A stretch of DNA of 64,000 bases from Kribbella sindirgiensis. Its GTDB lineage: Bacteria; Actinomycetota; Actinomycetes; Propionibacteriales; Kribbellaceae. The notes under the pieces were generated by a model. That model saw only the letters and a program-made list of their open reading frames with translations. It did not search any database and was not told where the DNA came from. Each line of letters opens with the position of its first letter. Position 1 is the first letter of the stretch. Both the position numbers and the translations under genes were made by a program. The stretch spans positions 248,001 to 312,000 of the forward strand of contig NZ_SJKA01000007.1 of NCBI RefSeq assembly GCF_004331435.1. Reading direction: 5' to 3'. Below, piece by piece: positions 25,015-33,970 of this stretch.

Positions 25015-26037
25015 ATGGCACAGCCTGTCGCGTCACCTGCTGCTACCCGCCGTTCCGATTTCTCCCCGCTGTTACGGGAGATCAAGGCTGCCGGCCTGCT
25101 GGAACGCCGTACCGCGGCTTACGTGATGGCGATCGGTATCAACGCAGTGCTGCTCGGTCTCACTTGGGCGGGCCTCGCCGTGATCGGCAGCTCGTGGTGG
25201 GCGTTGTTCCTCGCGCTCCCGATGGGGATCCTGACCACCCGCGCGGCGTTCTTCGGGCACGACGCCGGGCACCAGCAGATCGCCAGCTCGCGCAAGCTGC
25301 ACGACTGGATCGGGATGCTGCACGGCAACCTCCTGCTGGGGATGAGCTACGGCTGGTGGAACGACAAGCACAACCGGCACCACGCCAACCCGAACCACAC
25401 CGACAAGGACCCGGACGTCGGCGAGGGCGTACTGGTCTGGACCCTTGAGCAGGCCGAAGGCCGCAAGGGTCTCGAAGGCTGGCTGACCCGCAACCAGGCC
25501 CGGATCTTCTTCCCGCTGCTGACCCTGGAGGGCTTCAACCTCAAGGTGTCGAGCATCCGCTTCCTGCTCGAACGCCGGCGGACGGAGAAGGTGGAGATCG
25601 GCCTGATGGCCGCGCACCTGGTGCTGTACTTCAGCGCGCTGTTCCTGATCCTGTCGCCGGGGCAGGCGATCGTGTTCGCGCTCGTCCACCACATGATCTT
25701 CGGGCTGCACCTCGGCAGCGTGTTCGCGCCGAACCACAAGGGCATGGAGATGCCCGACGACGACTGCAACTGGGGCCACCTGGAGAAGCAGGTGCTCACG
25801 TCCCGCAACGTCAACGGCGGCCTGGTCACCGACTGGATGATGGGCGGGCTCAACTACCAGATCGAGCACCACCTCTTCCCGAGCATGCCGCGCGCCAACC
25901 TCCGGTTCGCCCAGCCGATCGTGCGCGAGTACTGCGAGAGCATCGGAATGCCCTACGTTTCAACGAGTCTGATCGAGTCGTACCGGATGGGCCTGCGCCA
26001 CATGCACGAGGTCGGCGAGGAACTCCGGGCCGGGTGA
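25015..26037 (+). CDS. Membrane fatty-acid desaturase
   Basis: 340 residues. Three His boxes of the membrane diiron desaturases: HDAGH (82-86), HNRHH (119-123) and QIEHH (about 285), the last with the Gln form usual in acyl-lipid front-end-type enzymes; no cytochrome b5 domain is fused. Four membrane helices are expected. It introduces a double bond into membrane acyl chains, so it adjusts fluidity. GAGGA lies about 5 nt before the ATG. It is divergent from a two-component system that is its likely regulator. Confidence 0.92.
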   Translation: MAQPVASPAATRRSDFSPLLREIKAAGLLERRTAAYVMAIGINAVLLGLTWAGLAVIGSSWWALFLALPMGILTTRAAFFGHDAGHQQIASSRKLHDWIGMLHGNLLLGMSYGWWNDKHNRHHANPNHTDKDPDVGEGVLVWTLEQAEGRKGLEGWLTRNQARIFFPLLTLEGFNLKVSSIRFLLERRRTEKVEIGLMAAHLVLYFSALFLILSPGQAIVFALVHHMIFGLHLGSVFAPNHKGMEMPDDDCNWGHLEKQVLTSRNVNGGLVTDWMMGGLNYQIEHHLFPSMPRANLRFAQPIVREYCESIGMPYVSTSLIESYRMGLRHMHEVGEELRAG

Positions 26038-26067
26038 CCTACGTCATACGGCTAGCCTTGAAGCGCT

Positions 26068-26361
26068 ATGTCGCGCAGAAGGCCTTCCAAGTGGCAGCGG
26101 CCGGTCAGTGATCGGCCGCTGCTCGGTGGTACCCAGAGCCGGGAGGCGAAGGCCGACGGTGAGTGGAACGTCCGGCGGGTGTCCGGGTCCGCGTCCGCGA
26201 AGTCGTACCGCTGCCCGGGCTGCGACCAGCAGATCCTGCCGGCCACGCCGCATGTCGTGGTCTGGCCGGACAACCCCAGCTTGCTCGGTGCTTTGAGCGG
26301 CGCGCAGTCACTCGACGAGCGGCGGCATTGGCACACGGCGTGCTGGCAGCGCAGTCGGTGA
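26068..26361 (+). CDS. Small zinc-ribbon-like protein
   Basis: 97 residues. A CPGC pair at about residue 49 and HWHTAC near the C-terminus give a CxxC...HxxxC arrangement that could hold one zinc. The N-terminus is basic and Arg-rich (MSRRRPSKWQRP). Homologues in actinobacteria are often labelled ATP/GTP-binding without visible support; no P-loop is present here. TAGCCT at 26053-26058 precedes the ATG by 9 nt, so the leader is at most a few bases. Confidence 0.7.
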   Translation: MSRRRPSKWQRPVSDRPLLGGTQSREAKADGEWNVRRVSGSASAKSYRCPGCDQQILPATPHVVVWPDNPSLLGALSGAQSLDERRHWHTACWQRSR

Positions 26362-26374
26362 AAGGTTGTCGGGC

Positions 26375-27139
26375 ATGAAGCTTCCGGTCACGGCGTACGG
26401 CGAATCCGGTACGCCGGTCGTGGTGATGCACGGGTTGTTCGGCTCCGGCCGGAACTGGATGACCGCCGCGCGCCGGCTCGCGGACCGGCACCGGGTGTTC
26501 GCGTTCGACCTGCGCAACCACGGCACGTCGCCGCACGTCGCGACGATGAGCTACCCGGAGATGGCCGACGACGTCCGCGAGACGATCGAGTCGCTCGGCG
26601 TCGGGCCGGTCGCGCTCGTCGGGCACTCGATGGGCGGCAAGACCGCGATGCTCACCGCGCTGCAGCACCCCGCGGTGGTCGAGCGGCTCGTCGTCGTGGA
26701 CGCGGCGCCGGTCGCGTACCCGCCGGCGTTCGTCGAGTACGCCCGGGCGATGCGGAACGCCGACCTGTCCTCGATCACCCGGCGCGCGGACGTCGACGCC
26801 CAACTCGTCGACGCCGTACCGACGCCCGGGACCCGCGCTTTCCTGCTGCAGAACCTGATCCTCGACTCCGACGGTGCCCGCTGGCGGCCGAACCTGCCGG
26901 TGATCGAGGCCGCACTGCCCGCGATCTCCGGCTGGCCGGCGGTCGAGGGGTTGCGGTACGACGGGCCGACGCTGTTCATCTACGGCGGCAAGTCGGACTA
27001 CGTCCAGCAGGACCACCGCGCGACCATCGCGACGTACTTCCCACACGTGACGTACGCCGAGGTCCCGGAAGCCGGTCACTGGGTCCACGCCGAACGCCTC
27101 GACGACTTCCTGGCAGCCCTCACCCCGTTCCTCGGTTAA
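26375..27139 (+). CDS. Alpha/beta hydrolase (YbfF/ABHD11-like esterase)
   Basis: 254 residues from the ATG at 26375 (AAAGG upstream; a TTG at 26366 is less likely). Nucleophile Ser in GHSMGG, oxyanion region MHGLFGSGRNW, an FDLRNHGTSPH strand, and the catalytic His in EAGHWVHAE near the end. The closest family is the YbfF/ABHD11 esterases, acting on small or acyl-CoA-type esters. Cytosolic, no signal peptide. It ends just before the strong promoter of the NamZ operon. Confidence 0.88.
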   Translation: MKLPVTAYGESGTPVVVMHGLFGSGRNWMTAARRLADRHRVFAFDLRNHGTSPHVATMSYPEMADDVRETIESLGVGPVALVGHSMGGKTAMLTALQHPAVVERLVVVDAAPVAYPPAFVEYARAMRNADLSSITRRADVDAQLVDAVPTPGTRAFLLQNLILDSDGARWRPNLPVIEAALPAISGWPAVEGLRYDGPTLFIYGGKSDYVQQDHRATIATYFPHVTYAEVPEAGHWVHAERLDDFLAALTPFLG

Positions 27140-27152
27140 AACGGCTGTAAGT

Positions 27153-27188
27153 AATCCATTGACCTCAACCTGAATCCATCGGTAAGTT
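27153..27188 (+). promoter_or_regulatory. Sigma-70 promoter of the NamZ operon, with repeated AATCCAT
   Basis: TTGACC (27159-27164) and TAAGTT (27183-27188) are separated by 18 bp. The word AATCCAT occurs at 27153-27159 and 27173-27179, 20 bp (two helical turns) apart and overlapping the -35 and spacer, so it may be a regulator site. The region is AT-richer than its surroundings. The predicted leader to the start codon is about 40 nt. Confidence 0.65.
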
Positions 27189-27234
27189 TTCAACCCAGTT
27201 CCTGCAGGATCCACGATCTGGGTTGGTGGTAGCG

Positions 27235-28338
27235 ATGGTGGTCCGGACCGGCGCGCAGCGTCTGGCCGAGGACCCGGGGTTGGTGCCGGACGGGCGCCTG
27301 GGACTGATCACGAACTTCACCGGCGTGCTGCCGGACCTCACGCCGACCTCGGTCGCGTTGCGTGCGGCCGGACTGCCGCTGGCGGCGTTGTTCGGTCCCG
27401 AGCACGGCCTCCGCGGTACGGCGCAAGCGGGTGCGAGCGAAGGCGAAGGCGTCGACCCGGACACCGGGCTGCCGGTGTTCGACACGTACCGGCGGCAGGG
27501 GCGCGAGCTCGACGACCTGTTCTCCGGTGTCGACGTGCTGCTGTTCGACATCCAGGACATCGGGACGCGGTTCTACACCTACGTCTGGACGATGTACGAC
27601 TGCCAGCAGGCGGCGGCCCGGCTTGGTCTGCCATTTGTGGTGCTGGACCGGCCGAACCCGCTCGGCGGTGTCCGGGTCGAGGGGCCGCTGCTGCAGCCCG
27701 GGTTCGAGAGCTTCGTCGGCCGGGCGCCGATCCCGCTCCGGCACGGGCTGACGGTCGGCGAGCTCGCTCTTCAGTTGGGTGCGGCAACGGTCGTCTCGCT
27801 CGAGGGCTGGGCACGGGACAGCTGCGCTGTCGAGCCGTGGGTGCCGCCGTCACCGAACATGCCGACGCCGGAGACGGCTTTGGTATACCCCGGGACCGGC
27901 CTGTTCGAGGGCACGAACCTCAGCGAGGGCCGCGGTACGACGCGACCGTTCGAGACGATCGGGGCGCCGTACGTCGACGACCGGCTGGTGCCGGCGTTGC
28001 GGGCGTGCGAGCTGCCTGGGGTGATGTTCCGGCGAACGTGGTTCGAGCCGGTGTTCCACAAGTACGCGGGCCAGGCGTTGTCCGGCGTACAGCTGCATGT
28101 TGTGGACCGGGAGACGTTCGAGCCGGTGCGGACCGCGCTGGTGATGCTGCGGGTGCTGAACGAGCTCTATCCCGACGACTTCGGCCTGCTGCCGTCGCTC
28201 GACAAGCTATGGGGCTCGGACTCGCTCCGGAAAGCGCTGGAGTCCGGCGACGACCCCGTCGACCTCTTGCCCGAAGCAACCACACCGTCCGCCTGGGTAC
28301 ACGACGACGTACTGCTCTACGAAGGGACAGTCCGATGA
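27235..28338 (+). CDS. NamZ-like exo-beta-N-acetylmuramidase (DUF1343/GH171)
   Basis: 367 residues from the ATG at 27235 (TTG at 27223 is possible; no strong ribosome-binding site). The DUF1343 signature is clear: GLITNFTGV, ALFGPEHGLRG, VDVLLFDIQDIGTRFYTY, VLDRPNPLGG, and the late FEGTNLSEGRGTTRPFE. The B. subtilis member NamZ (YbbC) releases terminal MurNAc from peptidoglycan fragments. No signal peptide is visible here, so it may act on imported disaccharides in the cytosol, unlike secreted relatives. It is the first gene of a seven-gene operon with a sugar importer. Confidence 0.88.
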   Translation: MVVRTGAQRLAEDPGLVPDGRLGLITNFTGVLPDLTPTSVALRAAGLPLAALFGPEHGLRGTAQAGASEGEGVDPDTGLPVFDTYRRQGRELDDLFSGVDVLLFDIQDIGTRFYTYVWTMYDCQQAAARLGLPFVVLDRPNPLGGVRVEGPLLQPGFESFVGRAPIPLRHGLTVGELALQLGAATVVSLEGWARDSCAVEPWVPPSPNMPTPETALVYPGTGLFEGTNLSEGRGTTRPFETIGAPYVDDRLVPALRACELPGVMFRRTWFEPVFHKYAGQALSGVQLHVVDRETFEPVRTALVMLRVLNELYPDDFGLLPSLDKLWGSDSLRKALESGDDPVDLLPEATTPSAWVHDDVLLYEGTVR

Positions 28339-29300
28339 TCCGCTCGTTCCGGGTGGGTGACGGTGCGGCGATTGCTGCCGCTTGGACGGCGGCCGCGCCG
28401 GGTGATCCGATCTCCTACCAGCGGTTCCGGGACCTGTTCCTGCTCGACCGGAACTTCGACGCGGCCGGTCTGCAGGTAGCCGTGATCAATGATCAGATCG
28501 TCGGCGCCGCCTACGCCGTCCGCCGAATGATCGCCGTCGACGCCGACGACCTGGAGCCCGCCTCCGGCTGGATCCCGTTCTTCTTCGTCCACCCGGAGCA
28601 CCGCGGTCGCGGTCTCGGGCGCGAGTTGTTGTCCACGGCAATGGACTGGCTCCGCTCCCACGGACGGTCCGAGGTCTACTTCTCGTCGTACACCCCGAAC
28701 TACTTCCTCCCCGGTCTCGACACGGCCCGCTACCCCGCCGCGGCCCGCCTGCTCGCCGGCCTCGGCTTCCAGCGCGGGTACGACGCGGTCGCGATGGGCC
28801 GCGGTCTGGTCGGGTATGCCATTCCGGACGAGGTCCGCCAGCGGATCGACGCGCTGACGGCCGAGGGCTACAGCTTTGGTACACCATCCGGCGACGAGCT
28901 GACCGCGCTGATCGACATCGCCGGCCACGAGTTCAACCCGGACTGGGCGCGCGCGATCCGCGAAGGCGTCGTGTCCGGTCTGCCCCTCGACCGCATCGTG
29001 GTGGCACGCAATCCCGGCGGGGCGATCCTCGGCTGGGCGATGCACGGGACCTACGAGGCGGTGATCGACCGCTTCGGGCCGTTCGGCGTCCTGCCGGCCT
29101 CCCGCGGCACCGGACTCGGGAAGGTGCTGCTGCACCTGACCCTCGAGCGGATGGTCGCCGCCGGCGCGCACAGCGCCTGGTTCCTGTGGACCGGCGAGAA
29201 ATCCGCCGCCGGGCAGCTGTACCTGAAGACAGGTTTCGACATCACCCGCACGTTCACCATCCTCCGGGCGCCCCTGCACCCGGACGGCGGAATGGAGTGA
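28335..29300 (+). CDS. Double GNAT-domain acetyltransferase (YbbJ-like position)
   Basis: 321 residues, ATGA overlap with the muramidase gene. Two GNAT folds: the first with FFFVHPEHRGRGLGRELL (acetyl-CoA-binding R/Q-x-x-G-x-G/A) at about 93-110, the second with FGVLPASRGTGLGKVLLH at about 250-267. A GNAT gene (ybbJ) also neighbours the muramidase locus in Bacillus. It may N-acetylate an amino sugar or a related metabolite; substrate unknown. Confidence 0.85.
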   Translation: MIRSFRVGDGAAIAAAWTAAAPGDPISYQRFRDLFLLDRNFDAAGLQVAVINDQIVGAAYAVRRMIAVDADDLEPASGWIPFFFVHPEHRGRGLGRELLSTAMDWLRSHGRSEVYFSSYTPNYFLPGLDTARYPAAARLLAGLGFQRGYDAVAMGRGLVGYAIPDEVRQRIDALTAEGYSFGTPSGDELTALIDIAGHEFNPDWARAIREGVVSGLPLDRIVVARNPGGAILGWAMHGTYEAVIDRFGPFGVLPASRGTGLGKVLLHLTLERMVAAGAHSAWFLWTGEKSAAGQLYLKTGFDITRTFTILRAPLHPDGGME

Positions 29301-29301
29301 C

Positions 29302-30585
29302 ATGAGCATCGCCAAGGGTTTGCGGCTTGCTGTTGTCCTGGGGCTCCTCGCTACGGGCGCTGCCTGTGGTGGCGGCAGCGGCTCGGGCAGTGGCGACGAC
29401 AAGGTCGAGCTGACGCTGCTGAGCCACTACAGCGACGGCCCCTCCAAGGAGGGGCTGGACAAGATGATCCAGCAGTGGAACAAGGAGAACCCGAAGGTCC
29501 AGGTGAAGGCGCAGGTGGTCAAGTTCGACGACCTGCTCACCACGATGACGGTTCGGCAGACCGGCGGCCGTGGCGCCGACATCGTCAGCGCGTACGGCCT
29601 GTGGGGCGGCCAGTTGATGAAGGCGAACGTCGTGGCCAAGGTGCCCGACGACATCGCGACGAAGATCAAGGCGGAGTACAGCCCGGCCGCGCTCGGCGCG
29701 GTCACCACCGGCGACACCCTGCTCGGGTACCCGACCGAGCTGAACACCTATGTGCTCTTCTACAACAAGAAGATCCTCGCCGCGGCCGGTGTCGAGAAGC
29801 CGCCGACCACCTGGGCCGAGCTCGCCGACGCCGCGAAGAAGACGGTGAAGCGGGATGCCAAGGGCAACATCCAGGTCGAAGGGCTCAGCCTGATCCAGGA
29901 CGGCGACAACAAGTCCGTGCACCCGTTCCTGTCGCTGCTCGACGCGGCCGGCGGGAAGTTCCTCGGTCCGGACGGGACGGCGCAGTTCGACAACGCCGAG
30001 GGCAAGGCGGCGCTGAAGTTCGAGGCCGACCTCGCGGCGGCGAAGGCCACCAACCCGTCGATCATGCCGACCAAGCAGTTCCGCAGCGGCGGTGTCGCGA
30101 TGGCGATCCAGGCCGGCTGGTGGATCGGCAGCCTGAAGACGCAGATGAAGGACAAGTACGCCTCCGACGTCGGCGTCACCGCGATCCCCGGACCGACCGC
30201 GGGCAGCAAGGGCTCGCTGGCGTACGGGTTCTTCATGGGTGTGAACCAGCGCAGCAAGCACGCCGACGAGGCCTGGAAGTTCCTCACCTGGATGAACGAG
30301 CACAAGGCTGCAGATGGCCAGGTGACCGAGACCGGCAAGTGGCTGGCCGACCAGGGTCTGATCCCGCCGCGGACCGCTGACCAGGCGGCGTACAAGAAGT
30401 CGTTGTCCGACCCGAACCTGGCGCCGATCTACGACGCGGCGACGTACGCGATGGCCGAACCCAACCAGCCGGGGGCGTACGAGGCGAAGACCGCGCTGCA
30501 CAACGCGATCATGGGTGTGCTTGCCGACGGCAAGAACCCGGACGACGCGCTGGCGCAGGCCGCCAAGGCGGTCAAGCCGCAATGA
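29302..30585 (+). CDS. Sugar ABC transporter substrate-binding lipoprotein
   Basis: 427 residues. Signal peptide ending ATGAAC with the lipid-carrying Cys at residue 22, a Gly/Ser-rich tether, then a family 1 (MalE-type) solute-binding domain with VELTLLSHYSDG, YPTELNTYVLFYNK and the FFMGVNQRSKHADEAWKFLTW end segment. It starts one base after the GNAT stop. Given the neighbours, a MurNAc-containing or other amino-sugar ligand is the best guess. Confidence 0.9.
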   Translation: MSIAKGLRLAVVLGLLATGAACGGGSGSGSGDDKVELTLLSHYSDGPSKEGLDKMIQQWNKENPKVQVKAQVVKFDDLLTTMTVRQTGGRGADIVSAYGLWGGQLMKANVVAKVPDDIATKIKAEYSPAALGAVTTGDTLLGYPTELNTYVLFYNKKILAAAGVEKPPTTWAELADAAKKTVKRDAKGNIQVEGLSLIQDGDNKSVHPFLSLLDAAGGKFLGPDGTAQFDNAEGKAALKFEADLAAAKATNPSIMPTKQFRSGGVAMAIQAGWWIGSLKTQMKDKYASDVGVTAIPGPTAGSKGSLAYGFFMGVNQRSKHADEAWKFLTWMNEHKAADGQVTETGKWLADQGLIPPRTADQAAYKKSLSDPNLAPIYDAATYAMAEPNQPGAYEAKTALHNAIMGVLADGKNPDDALAQAAKAVKPQ

Positions 30586-31520
30586 CGGCCGCGGTCAGCC
30601 CGGCCGGCGCCTTGGCGGCGCCGGCCCGGCGGCTCGGCAGGCTGCAGCGTGAGGGGCGGGCCGCGTACCTGTTCCTCGCGCCGGCGCTGCTGTTCTTCTG
30701 CGTGTTCCTGATCCTGCCGTTCCTGTTCGCGATCGTGCTCGCGTTCTCCGACTGGGGCGGCTTCGATCTCGGCACCCTGAAGTGGGCCGGTACGGCGAAC
30801 TTCGGCGACGTCCTGAGCTTCGACGGGACGTTCGTGAAACCGATCCTGGTGAACACGCTGCTGTTCGCCTTCGGGTCGGTGTTCCTGGCCACGTTCGGGT
30901 CGGTGCTGGTTGCCTACTGCATCGATCGGCTGGCGTTCCAGGGGTTCTGGCGGGTGCTGTACTTCCTGCCCGTGGTCGCGACGGTCGTGGCCATCGGCAA
31001 CGTGTGGAAGATGATGTACCAGCCGGCCGGGCTGATCAACGGCGTCCTGAACAAGCTCGGCGTGAACAGCATCGGGTTCCTGTCCGATGCGTCGTACGCG
31101 CTGCCGTCGGTGACCGTCGTCCAGGCCTGGGCCTCGATCGGCGGCGCCGTCCTGATCCTGACCGCCGGGCTGAAGGCGATCCCGGAGATGTACTACGAAG
31201 CGGCCGAGGTGGACGGGGCTTCGACCTGGCACATGTTCTGGTCGATCACGTTGCCGTTGCTGCGGCCGGCGCTGCTGTTCGTGCTGATCACGCAGTTCAT
31301 CGGCGGGTTGCAGTCGTTCGCGCTGATCATCGTGATGACGGGTGACGGCGGACCGGTGAACGCGACCAACGTGGCGGCGTTCGAGATGTACCAGCGGGCC
31401 TTCAAGTACGGCGCCTGGGGGACGGCGAGCGCGATGGCGATGGTGCTGTTCGTGATCATCCTGGCGATCACCCTGCTGCAGTTGTGGGTCGCCCGGCGGC
31501 GCGGGGAGGAGACCTCGTGA
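30582..31520 (+). CDS. Sugar ABC transporter permease (MalF type)
   Basis: 312 residues, ATGA overlap with the binding-protein gene. Six membrane helices are expected and the EAA loop is visible (YYEAAEVDGASTWHMFWSITLPLL). It pairs with the next permease. No ATPase gene is in the operon, so a shared MsiK/MalK-type ATPase encoded elsewhere is probably used, as is common in actinobacteria. Confidence 0.93.
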   Translation: MTAAVSPAGALAAPARRLGRLQREGRAAYLFLAPALLFFCVFLILPFLFAIVLAFSDWGGFDLGTLKWAGTANFGDVLSFDGTFVKPILVNTLLFAFGSVFLATFGSVLVAYCIDRLAFQGFWRVLYFLPVVATVVAIGNVWKMMYQPAGLINGVLNKLGVNSIGFLSDASYALPSVTVVQAWASIGGAVLILTAGLKAIPEMYYEAAEVDGASTWHMFWSITLPLLRPALLFVLITQFIGGLQSFALIIVMTGDGGPVNATNVAAFEMYQRAFKYGAWGTASAMAMVLFVIILAITLLQLWVARRRGEETS

Positions 31521-32395
31521 GGCGGCGGCACGGCAAGTTCCCGTGGTTCGCGTACCTGGTCGTGATCCTCGGCGGGGTCGCGATGGTGATGCCGTTCCTG
31601 GACATGGTGATGAGCTCGTTCAAGGGCGCCGGCGAGTACGGCGTGATCCCGTACAAGCTGTTGCCGGAGTCGTTCAACCTGGACAACTATCGGGAGGCGT
31701 TCTCGCAGCTGGAGCTGCCGCGGTTGTTCCGGAACAGCGTGATCGTCACCGTCAGCGTGACGGTGTCGGTGCTGATCACGTCGGCGCTGGCCGGGTACGC
31801 ACTGGCCAAGCTGCGGTTCCGCGGCCGGGCCGTGATCTTCCGGTTCATCCTCGCGACGATGATGCTGCCGCCGTTCCTGCTGCTGATCCCGACGTTCCTG
31901 ATCATGCTCAACTGGCCGCTGGCCGGTGGCAACGACTTCCTCGGGCGTGGCGGCGACGGCGGGCTGACGACCAGCCTGCTCGCGCTGATCCTGCCGTTCA
32001 CGGTCTCCGGTTTCGGGATCTTCCTGATGCGGCAGTTCATGATCTCGCTGCCGGACGAGATGCTCGAGGCGGCCAAGATCGACGGCGCGAACCAGTGGCA
32101 GATCTGGCGGCTGATCGTGCTGCCGCAGACCAAGCCGGTGGCGATCACGCTCGGGCTGATCACGTTCATCGGCACCTGGAACGAGTACATCTGGACGCTG
32201 CTGATCTCGTCGTCCGACCCGTCGCTACAGACGTTGCCGGTCGGGATCCAGTTGCTGCAGAGCTTCCTCGATCCGGACCGCACCATGCCGATCGTGATGG
32301 CCGGCCTGGTGATCAGCACGTTGCCGGTGCTGGTCGTGTTCCTGGTGTTCCAGAAGTACTACGTGCGTGGCGTCGTACTCAGCGGCTTGAAGTGA
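31517..32395 (+). CDS. Sugar ABC transporter permease (MalG type)
   Basis: 292 residues from the GTG that overlaps the previous stop; GGGGAGGAG lies just upstream. Six helices and the EAA loop EMLEAAKIDGANQWQIWRLIVLPQ. Second half of the import channel of this operon. Confidence 0.93.
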   Translation: MRRRHGKFPWFAYLVVILGGVAMVMPFLDMVMSSFKGAGEYGVIPYKLLPESFNLDNYREAFSQLELPRLFRNSVIVTVSVTVSVLITSALAGYALAKLRFRGRAVIFRFILATMMLPPFLLLIPTFLIMLNWPLAGGNDFLGRGGDGGLTTSLLALILPFTVSGFGIFLMRQFMISLPDEMLEAAKIDGANQWQIWRLIVLPQTKPVAITLGLITFIGTWNEYIWTLLISSSDPSLQTLPVGIQLLQSFLDPDRTMPIVMAGLVISTLPVLVVFLVFQKYYVRGVVLSGLK

Positions 32396-32405
32396 GGAGA
32401 CTCTT

Positions 32406-33152
32406 GTGACCAGATCAGTGCTCGCCATCGGGGCGCACATCGGCGACATGGACCTGACCGCCGGGCCGACACTGGCCAAACTCGTCCTGGAGGGCGCGGC
32501 GGCGACGATCGTCGCGCTGACGCCGGGGGAGCGCGGTCACCCGCGGCTGACGCCGACCGAGTACAAGAAGCAGAAGATCGCCGAGGGTACGGCGTTCGCG
32601 GAGGCGATCGGCGCGGACTTCACGGTCCTCGACCACAGCGACGGCTTCCTCCCGTCCACGGACGACGTCGCGCTGCAACTGGCCCAGATCATCCGCGAGA
32701 AGCAGCCCGACACGATCATCACGCACTGGAAACACTCCATCCACCGCGACCACGAACACACCGCGGTGCTGGCGGAACGTGCCCGGTTCCTCGCCGGCCT
32801 GCCCATCGACCCCGCGGACGATTTCGCCGCGATCACGCCGTACGCCGCTTTGGCCGAGAAGCTCGCCGCTCTGCCGCGGCACGGAGTGCGTTCCTTCCTG
32901 CATGCGGAGAACTGGGAGGACATGGAGGGCTTCACGCCTTCGCTGTACGTCCCGATCTCCGACGAGGCGTTCTACCGGTGGGTGTCCGCGATCCGGCACC
33001 AGGCGTTCGCGCGTGGCGAGACCTACGGCTTCCGCTACATCGACTACTACACCGCCCTCATGACCACCCGAGGCTGCCTAGCCGGCTACCCCCGGGCCTG
33101 CGCCTTCCACACCAACCAAACCCCCGAAGTCACCAAACTCGCCGGACCATAG
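32406..33152 (+). CDS. PIG-L-family deacetylase
   Basis: 248 residues from a GTG (GGAG at 6 nt). The LmbE/PIG-L zinc site is present in variant form: AHIGDMD in place of AHPDDxE, and the HRDHEHT motif. Family members remove N-acetyl groups from GlcNAc or related sugars (MshB, BshB, GlcNAc-PI deacetylase). In this operon it would deacetylate an imported N-acetylated amino sugar; this is inference. No signal peptide, so cytosolic. Confidence 0.88.
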   Translation: MTRSVLAIGAHIGDMDLTAGPTLAKLVLEGAAATIVALTPGERGHPRLTPTEYKKQKIAEGTAFAEAIGADFTVLDHSDGFLPSTDDVALQLAQIIREKQPDTIITHWKHSIHRDHEHTAVLAERARFLAGLPIDPADDFAAITPYAALAEKLAALPRHGVRSFLHAENWEDMEGFTPSLYVPISDEAFYRWVSAIRHQAFARGETYGFRYIDYYTALMTTRGCLAGYPRACAFHTNQTPEVTKLAGP

Positions 33153-33216
33153 GTGAGTTGTCGGCGTTTGGTCGTACGGTCGGTGATGGCTCTGTCGGCG
33201 GATGGTGGGAGTAGGC

Positions 33217-33969
33217 GTGGCTGAGGTTCAGTTGGTTGTTCAGAGTGACGACTTCGGGATGTGTCATGCGGTCAACGTGGGGACGGTGCAGGCGTTCCGC
33301 GAGGGGATCGTGACGCAGGTGTCGACGATGGCCGCTTGCCCGTGGTTCACCGAGGCGGCAGCGCTCGCGCGGGAGTTCGCGATCCCGGTGGGAGTGCACC
33401 AGACGCTGACGTGCGAGTGGGACTTCCTGCGGTGGCGCCCGTTGACGGACGGTCCGTCGTTGGTGGGGGAGGACGGGACGTTCCGGCGTACGGTCGAGGA
33501 GGCTGCGGCGGGCGTGACGCATGCGGACGCGGTGCGGGAGTTGTCGGCGCAGGCGGCGAAGTTCGCGGCCGAGGGGTTGACGCTCGAGTACCTCGACTTC
33601 CACATGGGGTCGTCCGTGCCGTCGGCGTACGACGAAGTGTCCGCGGCGCTCGGGAAGCCGTTCATCTACGGGCCTGACGTGGCGAAACGGTTCGCGTCGA
33701 TCGAGGTCCTGAGCGACCGGGACGCCGACGACAAGAAGCCCTGGCTGCTCGACTACCTGGACAAACTGACCCCCGGCGTCCACCTCCTCGTCACCCACTG
33801 CGCGGCCGCCGAACCGGAACTGGCCGCCCTCCACCGCCCCGGCACCTACACCTACCGCTGGGCCGAGGAGTACCGCCTGTCCGACCAGGCAATGGTCACC
33901 GACCCGGAGATCCGCCAAGCCATCGAAGACCACAACATCGAACTCACCACGGTCGGAGCCGCCTTCTGA
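33217..33969 (+). CDS. ChbG/YdjC-type carbohydrate deacetylase
   Basis: 250 residues from the GTG at 33217, preceded by GGGAG at about 7 nt; an ATG at 33202 is possible. Family signatures: SDDFGMCHAVN with the metal-binding Asp pair, GVHQTL, and DFHMG. ChbG removes an N-acetyl group from chitobiose-type sugars or their phosphates. It is the seventh gene of the operon, giving two unrelated deacetylases in one pathway, perhaps for the GlcNAc and MurNAc moieties. Confidence 0.85.
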   Translation: MAEVQLVVQSDDFGMCHAVNVGTVQAFREGIVTQVSTMAACPWFTEAAALAREFAIPVGVHQTLTCEWDFLRWRPLTDGPSLVGEDGTFRRTVEEAAAGVTHADAVRELSAQAAKFAAEGLTLEYLDFHMGSSVPSAYDEVSAALGKPFIYGPDVAKRFASIEVLSDRDADDKKPWLLDYLDKLTPGVHLLVTHCAAAEPELAALHRPGTYTYRWAEEYRLSDQAMVTDPEIRQAIEDHNIELTTVGAAF

Positions 33970-33970
33970 C

